In this document: one piece after another, positions 8,552 to 18,300 of the stretch
Layout: every line of letters begins with the position of its first letter
How positions within the stretch are numbered: the stretch's first letter is position 1
Assembly: GCA_964384625.1 (NCBI GenBank)
Contig: CAYLNH010000002.1
Span: forward strand, 44,050 to 108,049
Source: CAYLNH01 sp964384625
GTDB lineage: Bacteria; Verrucomicrobiota; Lentisphaeria; JABSQK01
Direction: 5' to 3'
Length of the DNA stretch: 64,000 nucleotides
The notes under the pieces: generated by a model
The model's input: only the letters and a program-made list of their open reading frames with translations
What the model was told of the DNA's origin: nothing
Database searches by the model: none
Position numbers and translations under genes: made by a program

Positions 8552-11024
8552 CTACAATTCCTTTCCGGTTTCGGTGTTGATTACGTGAAACTCCTCCTGA
8601 TGGACCGCTTCGTCGGCCCGGAAGGTCAATTCGCCGCCGTGCTCGTGTTCCATGGCGTCGAGGATGTCGGCGTCTTCGTGCTTCAACCGCTGCAGCACCC
8701 GGGGATGCACGGTGACGCGCAGCGGCACCCGCTGGTTCTGATTGCGCCGCATGACTTCCTGCAGCCGCCGCTGGATCTCGACGCTGATGGTGGTCGATGA
8801 TTTTACCAGCCCGCGGCCGCCGCAGTAGTGGCACGGTTCGTACACCGCCTTCTGCAGGCTGGCGTGTTCGCGCTGCCGCGTCATCTGCATCAGACCCAGA
8901 CGGGAAAGCGGCAGTATCTTACTCTTCGCACGGTCGCGACTCAAGATCTCCCGCATCTTTCGGTAGACTTTCTGCTGATCCTTCCGCGAACGCATATCAA
9001 TGAAGTCGATCACAACCAGGCCGCCGACATTGCGGATGCGCAGTTGCCGGCCGATTTCCTCGGCTGCTTCCAGGTTCGTGTTCAGGATCGTTTCCGGGTG
9101 GTCCTTGCCGCCGCGGCTCTTGCCGGAGTTGACGTCGACAGCGATCAGCGCCTCGGTCTCGTCGAAGCAGACCTCAGCCCCGCTGGCCAAGGTGATCTTC
9201 CGGCGGAACAGGTTACTGATCTGCTCGGAGATCTTGTAGTGCTCAAAGAGCGGTGTCGCCTTGTCGTACTGCCGTACCCGAGGCCGGCGTTCCTTCTCGA
9301 TATACTTCAGGTGGCGCAGGACCGCCTTGTAGTCGCGTTCGGAGTCGACCACGATTTCGTCGACGTGCTCGCCCAGAAAGTCGCGCAGACAGCGCTCGAG
9401 AAGATTGGGCTCCTGATAGACGCAGACGGGCGCCCGACGTCGGCGCAGACGTTCGGCCATCTCCCATTTCTCAACTAGGTAGGCGATGTCGCCGGCAAGC
9501 TCCTCCTCGGACAACCCCTCCGCCGCGGTGCGGCAGATCAGCCCCATGTTCTTGGGCAGATCCGCCTTCTGAATCATCTGCCGCAGGCGGCCGCGTTCAT
9601 TGCGGTTCTCGATTCGGCGTGAAACGCCGCGATGCGTCGAGTTCGGCAGCAGCACGACGTAGCGGCCGGGAATGCTCAGGTTCGTCGTCACCCGCGGGCC
9701 CTTGTCGCCGATCATGCCTTTGGAAACCTGGACGACGACGTCGCTGCCGACGGCGAATTTCTTCGGGATCTCGTCGAGGTCGAAATCTCGCCGCGGCCGG
9801 TGCTTGCGGCGGCGGTTATTCGATCTGCGGTTGCCGCGGTTGGATTTGCCGTCGCGGCTGTTCCGGCGGCCGTCGCCGCGGTCGGTGTCGCGATCCCGGT
9901 TGCCGCCCTGATTCCGGTTGTCCTGATTCTTGCTCCGGCCCCGGCCACCGCCTTGATTCCGGTTGTCCTGGTTCTGGTTCCGGCCTTGGTTGCCGCCCGA
10001 ATTCCGTTCCCTCTGATTCTCGCCGCCGCGGCTGCGGTTGCCGCTGTTGCCGTCCTGTTTGTCTTGTCTGTTCTGCCGGTTATCGGAGCCGTGATCAGAT
10101 CGCGGGTTGGACGACGATTCTTTTGTCGCCGTCGCTGCCGGCGTTGTCGGAGCCGACTCCTCGCCCTCGCGGGAGGCAAAAAAACGACCGGTCAAAAACT
10201 TCTTGATCGTCGTGGAAAAGCCGGTTCGATTGCCGGGTTCCGGAACGCTGTCGGCCATCACGGCGGCGGGAGAGGCTGATTTGCCCGCCTGCTGTCGGGC
10301 GTCGGAGCCCGGCGACCTGGGCTGGTCGGCGGACTGGGACTTGCCGGCAGACCGAGACCGGGACTGCTTCGACTTATCGCCGTTCGGCTGCTCCCGGTTG
10401 TTCTGCTGATTCCGGTTGTCGTTCTGCTGATTCCGGTTGTTGTTCTGCTGATTCCGGTTGTTGTTCTGCTGATTCCGGTTGTTGTTCTGCTGATTCNNNN
10501 NNNNNNNNNNNNNNNNNNNNNNNNNNNNNNNNNNNNNNNNNNNNNNNNNNNNNNNNNNNNNNNNNNNNNNNNNNNNNNNNNNNNNNNNNNNNNNNNCGGT
10601 TGTCGTTCTGCTGATCCCGGTTCCTGCGCCGGCGGCCGCGGCCGCGGCCGCGGCTGCGGCCCGACTCCTGCTGCCCGTCGGATTCGTTGTCGTCGTTGTC
10701 GTCGCTGCGGTTCTTGCCGGAACGCCCGCGGTCTTTCCGCTTGCTGCCGGCGTTATCGTCGTCATCGCCGTCGGCGGTGCCTTCGAGGAGTTCCTTGGTC
10801 GCCGGGATCATGTCCCAGTAGTGAAGAAAGGCGTTCTTATCGAAGCCGATGTCGACGAATGCCGCCTGCAGGGAGGGCTCGAGATTGCGGATGCGGCCCT
10901 TATATATGGAGCCGACAATGCGCCGGGTTCCTTCGCGCTCGATGTAGTACTCTTCTATGCGACCATCAACGACCAGAGCAATCCGCGTTTGCAGGTTCTC
11001 GGAGTTTACAATGATCTGTTTCAT
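8552..11024 (-). CDS. rng: Ribonuclease E/G with a repeat-rich insertion in the S1 domain, interrupted by an assembly gap
   Basis: This is an RNA-processing endonuclease of the RNase E/G family. The N-terminus (MKQIIVNSENLQTRIALVVD) and first half of the S1 domain (IVGSIYKGRIRNLEPSLQAA) are canonical. A very long insertion rich in Asn, Gln, Arg and Gly follows, then the second half of S1 (PKKFAVGSDVVVQVSKG). The catalytic DNase-I-like domain has the Mg ligands in IAVDVNSGKSRGG and VVIDFIDMRSRKDQ and the Zn-link motif PCHYCGGRG. The insertion holds heptapeptide repeats of the QQNNNRN type, which are broken by 100 Ns at 10497-10596. The two sides are in different frames across the placeholder, so the true gap length is unknown. 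The start overlaps the fmt end by 59 nt. Confidence 0.93.
10400..10640 (-). repeat. 21-bp tandem repeat inside the RNase E/G gene
   Basis: Near-identical 21-bp units (ATTCCGGTTGTTGTTCTGCTG is the plus-strand unit; quoted in part: ATTCCGGTTGTTGTTCTG) encode the heptapeptide QQNNNRN. At least four units lie left of the gap and one diverged unit (with GTCG for GTTG) lies right of it. The gap was probably caused by collapse of this array during assembly. A second, less regular NRNQGG-type array lies at about 9880-10010. Confidence 0.9.
10497..10596. other. Assembly gap (100 N)
   Basis: Exactly 100 undetermined bases lie within the 21-bp tandem repeat of the RNase E/G gene. The round length indicates a scaffold placeholder, not a measured distance. 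Confidence 0.99.
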
Positions 11025-12009
11025 GAAGGGAAGTTCCCAACTTGATTGGAAATCCCCGGATGAAGTCGGTACCGCTCATCTCCCGCTTGCCTTCGGGGAT
11101 CAGTTTCCGGATTTCCAATGCGTCTTCGCCGCAGGCAACACTCCAGCCGTGTTTGTCTGCCTGGATGACCGTGCCGGCCGGATGCGTCTCCGGGTCGGGG
11201 GCCACAGCGGCGTCGGTAATCGTAATTTTCATTGCCCGTTTGGAGCGTTTGCGGGTGTCGCGGGCAAGCCGACACCAGGCGCCGGGCCAGGGGCGGAAGG
11301 CCCGAACCTTGCGTTCGATTTGAGTCGCCGATTCAGTCCAGTCAATCAGACCGTCTTTCTTACGGAGTTTGCGTGCGAGGCTGGCGAGGGCCTCGTCCTG
11401 CGGCTGGGGCGCCAGCGCGCCCGCTGCAATCGCCGTCAGGATATCGCAAACGTGGTCGGCTGCCAGTTGACCAAGCTTCTCCGACAGCGTCCCGGCATCT
11501 TCGCTTCCGTTCAGCGCCAGACGGCGCTGATCGTAGACCGGGCCGGAATCCAGGCCTTTCGTCATCTTCATGATGGTGATTCCGGTTTCCTTGTCTCCCG
11601 CGAGAATGGCTGCATGGACTGGAGACGCGCCGCGGTACCTGGGTAGGAGAGACGCGTGAATGTTTATGCAGCCGAGCGGCGGGAGATCCAGGAGTGCTTC
11701 GGTAAGAATCTGGCCAAAGGCAAAAACCAGGATCAGGTCCGGCTGCAACGAAGCCAACCGCCGGCGGAAGTCCGCGGTGTTCACGGAGTCAGGCTTGTCC
11801 GCCTCAATCCCGTGAGCAGCCGCATATTGGCCGACGGCGGTCGCCGTCAACTTCCGTTTACGCCCCTGCGGTCGGTCCGGTTGCGTGCCGCAACCTACAA
11901 ATTGGATCTTGCTGTTGGCCAGGAGGGCTGCAAGTGTCGGGACGGCAATGTCGCCGGAGCCCAGAAAATACACCCGCAGTCCGCCTGTATGGGGAAAATC
12001 TTTGTTCAT
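10966..12009 (-). CDS. fmt: Methionyl-tRNA formyltransferase
   Basis: Fmt formylates initiator Met-tRNA using 10-formyltetrahydrofolate. The protein of about 347 residues has the N-terminal Rossmann core (LRVYFLGSGDIAVPTLAALL). The signature FGQILTEALLDLPPLGCINI continues into HASLLPRYRGASPVHAAI, which contains the catalytic Asn-His region, and DSGPVY lies downstream. The C-terminal OB-like domain follows (IDWTESATQIERKVRAF, then RPWPGAW). ATG at 12009 is preferred; an in-frame GTG lies at 12027 and neither has a strong ribosome-binding site. Its 3' end overlaps the start of the RNase E/G gene by 59 nt. It is the first gene of the minus-strand run ending in the lptE-like gene. Confidence 0.94.
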   Translation of the reverse strand: MNKDFPHTGGLRVYFLGSGDIAVPTLAALLANSKIQFVGCGTQPDRPQGRKRKLTATAVGQYAAAHGIEADKPDSVNTADFRRRLASLQPDLILVFAFGQILTEALLDLPPLGCINIHASLLPRYRGASPVHAAILAGDKETGITIMKMTKGLDSGPVYDQRRLALNGSEDAGTLSEKLGQLAADHVCDILTAIAAGALAPQPQDEALASLARKLRKKDGLIDWTESATQIERKVRAFRPWPGAWCRLARDTRKRSKRAMKITITDAAVAPDPETHPAGTVIQADKHGWSVACGEDALEIRKLIPEGKREMSGTDFIRGFPIKLGTSLHETDHCKLREPANADCSGR

Positions 12010-12376
12010 CGGGGTTGTAACAACCACCCTTGTTTGTCGCGCTCAATATGTTAGGCATGCGATATACCTGAAATCTCAGTAAAACCATAACCTACTCCCG
12101 TTCCCCCGGCTTTACAAACTGTGCGCGCCCGCGAAAGACAAACGTCGTACTTCCGGACCTGCCGGCTGGCAAACACTGAATGCGCATGGCCTGTTCGTTC
12201 AGTGCATGTCGGGCCCGCCGCCACCCGGTCCGCGGGGGGCTCTGGAACTTTGTAAACCGTCTTTTTGGAAGCTGTTACATGTGTGACTGCCGCTCTTGGC
12301 ACCGCCGGTGCTACCGATTCTTGGAATTGCCGGAATGAGCCGGCCGGACCATTCAACCCCAACGCGGAGTGACAAC
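12010..12376. other. Divergent intergenic region, fmt / VIT-vWA gene
   Basis: This region lies between divergently transcribed genes. A GGTTGT-a-ACAACC palindrome lies just upstream of fmt at about 12013. A 7-bp stem with a 17-base loop occurs at 12174-12180/12198-12204. No promoter with good matches and no small gene was found. The ribosome-binding sequence GGAGTGACAAC immediately precedes the ATG at 12377. Confidence 0.5.
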
Positions 12377-14401
12377 ATGAGACTCCTCAACCTGCTGACC
12401 GTCCTGGTGGTGCTGTCGGTTTCGGCCAACGCCGCCGGTGTGCTCAAACCGGTCGACCCCGCCGATCAGGACATTCGCATCCGCAATCACCACGTCGATG
12501 TCGTGATCAACAACGGCTTTGCCCGGACGGAAGTCCGACAGACCTTCTACAACCCGAACGGCAAGGACCTCGAAGCCGTCTACCAATTCCCCGTGCCCGA
12601 GAGCGCCAGTCTCTCGGAGATCAGCATCTACATCGGGGAGAAGGAGATCAAAGGCGAAGTCGTCGCCAGACAACGGGCCGGAAAGATCTATGAAGAGCAG
12701 AAACAGCAAGGCAAGGACGCCGGCCTGGCGGAGAAAGAGACCTACAAACACTTCCGCATCTCGGTCTCGCCGGTGCGGGCCACGACCACGACGGACGTGC
12801 GCTTCGTCTATTACCAGCCGTTGACGATCGACGCCGGCATGGGCCGCTACGTGTATCCGCTGGAACATGGCGGCACGGATGACGGCCAGGCGTTCTGGAC
12901 CGGCAACGAAGAGGTCGACGACCGTTTCTCCTTGAACCTTGTACTGAAATCCGCCTGGCCGGTGACAGCGGTTCGCGTCAAAGGCCTGCCGCAGGCGCCC
13001 GTCGCCCAAAAGATCGCCGCCGGTCACTATCGCGTTACCGCCGAAGAACAGAATGCCAAGCTCAATCGGGACGTAGTGGTCTACTACCGTTTGAAACAGG
13101 GGTTGCCGGGCCGCGTTGAGGTGATCCCCTATCGCGCCGACAGGAACAAGGCGGGCACCTTTATGATGATTGTGACGCCGGGGGTTGATCTGGCCCCCTT
13201 GACCGGCGGCGCCGATTACCTTTTCGTGCTCGATGTCTCCGGCAGTATGGCCACCAAACTTCACACCCTGGGGGCAGGCGTTGCCAAAGCCCTCGCCCGC
13301 TTGCGGCAGAACGACCGTTTCCGGATCATCACGTTTGCTGATCAGGCCGACGAACTGGTCGGTTGGACCAAGGCCACCAAACCGAACGTCACCGACGCCA
13401 TTGCCAAAGTTAAGGCCCTCCGCCAGCGCGGCAGCACCAACATGTATGCCGGCATCCGGATGGCCCTGTCGAAACTGGACGCGGATCGTGCCACCAGCTT
13501 GATCCTGGTGACGGACGCTGTGACCAATACCGGCCAGGTCAACCCCGAGGCGTTCTACAAGCTGATGAAGAAGTACGACGTGCGCGTCTTCGGCTTCCTC
13601 ATGGGCAACAGCGCCAATTGGCCGCTCATGCGCACCATCGCCGATGCCAGCGGCGGGTTCTACGCCGGCATCTCGAATGATGACGACATCGTCGGCCAGA
13701 TCATGCTGGCCAAGAATAAGATCACCCACGCCTGCCTGCACGACGCCGAACTGAAAATCTCCGGCGGCGATGTCCACAACACGACGGACGGCGTCATCGG
13801 CAAGGTCTACAACGGCCAGCAACTCGTGATTTTCGGTCGCTACCGCCGGCCGGGTCAAGGCAAGGTGGTCCTGAAAGCGCGGCTCACGGGTCAGGACAAG
13901 ATCTACAGCGCCTCCTTCAACTTCCCGGAAATGGACAAGGACAACCCGGAATTGGAACGCCTCTGGGCGATGAGCCGGATCGAGAAGACCAGACTCATGA
14001 AGAGCATTGGCCGGACGCCCGCGAAAGAGGCCGACAACGTCATCCGCGACCTGGGCGTTCAATTCCAATTGGTCACCGACGAAACATCGATGATCCTCGT
14101 CGATGACGCTGAGTTTGCCAAGCACGGCATCGACCGTAAAAACCTGCGGCGGACGCAGACCGAGGCCGCTGCCCGCGCCGCCCGCGCCGCGCAGCCGATC
14201 CAGAGCTATCGCGTTGATCAGCAGCAGCAGGCCTTCTCCCGGCCGGCCTCGCACATCTCGCGGTCGTCCCGCAGCTGGGGCGGCGGTGGCGGCGGCGCCA
14301 TTGATCCCTTCAGTCTGACGATTCTCGGGCTCGGATCTCTCGCACCTCTGGCTCTGGCGGCTCGCCGGCGGCGGCAACAGCAGACCGACAACCGGGAGTA
14401 G
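12377..14401 (+). CDS. Secreted VIT/von Willebrand A domain protein with GlyGly-CTERM-like tail
   Basis: This protein of about 674 residues has a signal peptide (MRLLNLLTVLVVLSVSANA). The VIT domain follows (VDVVINNGFARTEVRQTFYN ... LEAVYQFPVPESASLSEISI). The vWA domain at about residues 265-450 carries the metal-ion site VLDVSGSM and RGSTNMYAGI. The C-terminus is tripartite: a Gly run, a hydrophobic helix (PFSLTILGLGSLAPLALAA) and an Arg cluster (RRRR). This matches the GlyGly-CTERM sorting signal cut by rhombosortases, and the next gene is a rhombosortase-like protease. VIT-vWA proteins with dedicated sortases are known in marine proteobacteria; here the sorting enzyme is of a different class. 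Likely exported and surface-processed, possibly adhesive. The start is set by GGAGTG upstream. Confidence 0.87.
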   Translation: MRLLNLLTVLVVLSVSANAAGVLKPVDPADQDIRIRNHHVDVVINNGFARTEVRQTFYNPNGKDLEAVYQFPVPESASLSEISIYIGEKEIKGEVVARQRAGKIYEEQKQQGKDAGLAEKETYKHFRISVSPVRATTTTDVRFVYYQPLTIDAGMGRYVYPLEHGGTDDGQAFWTGNEEVDDRFSLNLVLKSAWPVTAVRVKGLPQAPVAQKIAAGHYRVTAEEQNAKLNRDVVVYYRLKQGLPGRVEVIPYRADRNKAGTFMMIVTPGVDLAPLTGGADYLFVLDVSGSMATKLHTLGAGVAKALARLRQNDRFRIITFADQADELVGWTKATKPNVTDAIAKVKALRQRGSTNMYAGIRMALSKLDADRATSLILVTDAVTNTGQVNPEAFYKLMKKYDVRVFGFLMGNSANWPLMRTIADASGGFYAGISNDDDIVGQIMLAKNKITHACLHDAELKISGGDVHNTTDGVIGKVYNGQQLVIFGRYRRPGQGKVVLKARLTGQDKIYSASFNFPEMDKDNPELERLWAMSRIEKTRLMKSIGRTPAKEADNVIRDLGVQFQLVTDETSMILVDDAEFAKHGIDRKNLRRTQTEAAARAARAAQPIQSYRVDQQQQAFSRPASHISRSSRSWGGGGGGAIDPFSLTILGLGSLAPLALAARRRRQQQTDNRE

Positions 14402-14404
14402 GCT

Positions 14405-15220
14405 GTGTCGCAAACGCTGCCAACCGATGACTCCGCCTGCCGCTGGTCGGGGCCGCAGTCCAATCATGGCGAACCGACGGCATTCACCGGTTCGTCCAGC
14501 CTTGTTCCGGCAGGGCTGCCGGGCGCCTTCGTTCTCCTCCTCCTGGTCGTCACGGCGGCAGCAGTTCAGCTGCTGCCGCCCCTTCAGGAGGTCCTGATTC
14601 TGACGCGCGACGGCCTCGAGCACGGTCAGGCCTGGCGCCTGCTCACGGGCCACTGGGTGCACTTCACCTGGAGTCACTGGCTGTGGTCCGTCTGCGGCTT
14701 CGTTATCCCGTGGGTGGTTTGCCTCCGCTTCGTCGGCCTGCGGCGCACCCTTCTTTGCGTCGGTATTTCGTCGGTCATCATTTCCTGGGCGGTCTATCTG
14801 CTGCAGCCGGAGCTGACCGCCTACAGCGGCCTCTCCGGCATCGACTGCGCGCTGTATGCCATGCTGATGACCGCCGTCGCCCGTCGGGCCTGGATTCGTC
14901 GTGACTGGCTCGGTGCGGCGGCGGCCGGGGCGGCGCTGGCGGCGATCACCGCCAAGATTATCTACGAGTTCAGCGGTCAGGCCGTGTTCGCCCCGAGCAC
15001 CCGCTTTGTGCCCGTACCTCTGGCGCATATCGCCGGCGCCGTCGTCGGCATGCTGGTGGCGGCGACAGCCGGCAGGGCTGGCGCCGAAATCAGTCGGCAT
15101 TTTGCCGGGAGCAGTTCTGGTTCTCAACCCGGTCCGGCCGCCGCCCACAGGGAGCTGTTTGAGGAAAAGAACAACGAAGCTGAGGGCCCGGAAATGTACG
15201 AGGGCCGAGGCCGCCGGTGA
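14405..15220 (+). CDS. Rhombosortase-like intramembrane serine protease
   Basis: This 271-residue rhomboid-superfamily protein follows the GlyGly-CTERM protein after only 3 bp, starting at GTG. It has the rhombosortase layout: a first helix (FVLLLLVVTAAAVQLL), then WRLLTGHWVHFTWSHWLWS corresponding to the GQxWRLxTGHxxHxxxxH block. The active-site Ser lies in YSGLSGID near residue 141 and the His in VPLAHIAGAVVG near residue 206. Lys and Glu occur in AKIIYEF. A hydrophilic tail of about 45 residues is extra. Rhombosortases cut GlyGly-CTERM proteins in the inner membrane and allow release or lipid attachment. Only one candidate substrate is in the window, so a dedicated enzyme-substrate pair is inferred. 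Confidence 0.83.
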   Translation: MSQTLPTDDSACRWSGPQSNHGEPTAFTGSSSLVPAGLPGAFVLLLLVVTAAAVQLLPPLQEVLILTRDGLEHGQAWRLLTGHWVHFTWSHWLWSVCGFVIPWVVCLRFVGLRRTLLCVGISSVIISWAVYLLQPELTAYSGLSGIDCALYAMLMTAVARRAWIRRDWLGAAAAGAALAAITAKIIYEFSGQAVFAPSTRFVPVPLAHIAGAVVGMLVAATAGRAGAEISRHFAGSSSGSQPGPAAAHRELFEEKNNEAEGPEMYEGRGRR

Positions 15221-15316
15221 CGATGCTGATTTGCCCTTGACGGCGCCCTGATTCTTCGGGGCTCGCCGGGGCGGGCTGCCGGTTTGATTCAAATAAATCG
15301 GTGATATTGTATCAGT

Positions 15317-18300
15317 ATGAGCCTGCACCTTCGAAAACGCCTCCTGCGACGGCTCCGTCAGGCGCTGACCTGGCTCCTGTGGAGTTTGACCATTCTCGTC
15401 CTTCTGGCGGTTGCCATCGATGTCTACTGTGAGACCGCCGGCCTGCCTCGCTTTGTGGTGCGCCGCTATATCGTGGACCGACTGGCCGACGACGGCATCT
15501 ACAGCGAAGTCGGCGGCGTCAAGGCCGGCCTGCTGAATGGGATTGTGATTGATCAACTGACCGTTCGCGACCGGGAGCTCGGTGCCTACAAGCTCGCCCA
15601 GTTCAACGAGGTCCGGCTCAGTATCGCGCCGTCCCAGATATTCAATGAAACCAAGAAAATCCGGCAGATCGTCGCGCGCGACGGCCGGATCTGGATGCCC
15701 CTGGAACACCCCGGGCCCGACGGTTCCGGCGACTACGTCCCGGTCAAGGTGAAACACCTGAACATCACCTTGGTCCGCGACTACTCCTCCGCCGCACCCG
15801 ATGAACTGCGCTTCGCGGAGATCGATGCCGACGCGGTCGTCTACGAAGGCGTGAATGTCCGGGTACGACGGACGATCCTGCGGTGGACCCATGATCCGAC
15901 CGCGCCGAAACAGCCGCTGACGGTCAAGCCCCTGCTGGACAAAATCCCGCCCGTCGTCCATCGCGTTCTCGATGAAGTCAGGGAGGTCGGGCTGCAGACC
16001 GCCCCGGGGCGACCGGTTGAACTCACGGTGGCAGTCAACAGCGACCTGGACCAGCCGGAACAAACGCAGCTCGAGTTGGCGCTGGCCGCCCGCAACCTGC
16101 TGTACAACGGACTGTACCTCACCCGGGCCGAACTGGATGCCGGACTCCGGCCCGACGCGATCCAGATCGACAAGCTGCGGCTTGATATCGAAGACGATGA
16201 ATACGTCCAGGCGACGGGCCGGCTGGACCGCGGAAGCGGACGGTTCACCGGGGCCGTCGCTGTCCGTACCTACCCCGGCAAAGTCCTCCGGGCCGTCGCT
16301 CCCGAGATGCTCAAACACATCCGGGATTTTCGTTTCGACGGTCCGCCGCCCCGGCTGGACCTCACGATTCACCGGGCGGACCGGCACGATCTCAAGGCCG
16401 GCGACTACACCTTGGATGCCACGGTGCGTGATGTGGTCTATGTCGAAGCGCCGGTACGCAATGCCAAGGCCACAGTCAACTATCGCGCCGGGGAGATCGA
16501 AATCCCCTCCGTTGTCGCGGTGCTCGGTCCCGACTACGATCTGCGCGGCCGGGTGCACTACTCGACCAGGCACAAGGACCTCTTCGTCCGCGCTGCGTTC
16601 GCCGGCGATCCCCGGGTCTTCCGGCTGTTTTCCAGAGACCAGAAGTTTCGTCGGGACCTGACCGACGCCTGGCAGATGTTCGAGTTCTCGCCGCTGGCCC
16701 GTCCCCGCCTGAACATGGACCTTTATCGCTGGCACAACGACGACGGGCCGCAGGCTGTGCTCGAAGGCGACATGGCCGCCACTTCGTTCCGCTTCAACGG
16801 TGTCTTTGTCAGTGCCATGCAGGGCACCACCGTGATCGATTTCAACCAGCGGCTGTTGCTGGTCGATCGGCTCGAGATCTACCGCAACGGCGCCCCGGCG
16901 ATTGGACAGATCGCCTACAGCTTTCCACGGGAGAACCCCAGTGTCCGGTTTGATCTCGAGAGCAACTTCGATACGAACGCGGTGATGACCCTGATCATGA
17001 AGCAATGGAAGGGCATGCTGGCCCGTCAGGGCTGGTCCTTCAAACAGACGCCCTATGTCCATGCCAGCGGTCACGCCGCCCTGAAACGGGCGGCTGATTA
17101 CAAGGTCGGCGTCCGCGTCGAGGCGCCCTTCGCCAGCTGGCAGGACTTCAAAGGGCAGGGCGCCCGCGCGCACCTGCTGTTCACTCCGGATCTTGTCTCG
17201 ATCCAGGCGAACGCCGAACGGATCGACCATCTCGGCTGGATCTATAGAGACGTCAAGGCGACCGATTTCAAAGTGACTCCCGAATCCCTGCAGGCACACT
17301 TCAGCGGCACCAGCGCCGCCATCGGCAACGTTACCTTCGCACAGCCGGATCTCCGACTGGAATCCGATATGAAGGACGTCGTTCTCAAGCAACTCAAGTG
17401 CAAGTCGGTCGTGGTCGGCATGGGCGATAACGAACGCCTGCGGCTCGGCGCGACCGCACTGCCGCGCCTCGAGATCAAAGACGGCCAGGTGGAAACCATG
17501 GGCGTCGCCCGGGGCGTCAGCCACGTCTACGGCCGTACCGGCAACGAGAAGGAGATAACCAGAGCCAAAGCCCTCACTGCTGCGGTCAACTGGCGGGACG
17601 ACGCGCTGACCATCAAGGGGGACCTGGACGGCGTCGAATGGTTGCCCCAGAATGTGTCCGCGGCCAAGACCTCCTTCACCACAGTACTTAAGGACGATGC
17701 AGTGCACACCCGCCTGGGGGCGCCGAAAGCGGTCTTTGCGTCTGGTCTCGAGCTGCGTCAATGCATCTTCAGAACCAGTACCAAAGATCGCGAAACGAAG
17801 GCCTCCTTCGAAATCAAAGAAGCCCGTTACAATGAGACGACGGCCGCCGACGTTAGCGGCGACTTTACCTACGAGGGCAGTTCCTGGCAGGCGAAGAACA
17901 TCCGCTGCAAACAGCTAAAATCCGGCCCGTTCCAGTTGGTTAACGCGGGCGGCGATGCGGTATACGCCTACGACACCTTTTCCATGAAGGCGAAAGCAGA
18001 GAAGATGCTGGTGGGCTCGATTGCGAAGGATGGCGACAAGAAGAAATCGGACTCGAAGACGGCAAGCCCGAAGTGGGAAATCCCCAATGTCAGCGCCAAA
18101 ATTTTCTTCCAGGACGGGGTCTGGGGGGTCCGCGATCTGCAGGGCCGGCTCTATGACGGCAAGTTGTTTGGTCAGTTGCAGTACGACACGAAAAAGCGCA
18201 CCAGCAAGGTCGTGCTGAATCTGCTGCACGCGGAACTGGCTCAGTTCCGCCGGACGCCGGACTCCAAATCGATGCGCGGCCGGTTGACCGGCCGGTTCCT

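Noticed and set aside
12353..17761. A 1802-codon open frame on the minus strand
   Set aside because: It lies antisense to the well-supported vWA, rhombosortase and AsmA-like genes, has no recognisable domain and shows composition expected of the complement of high-GC coding sequence.
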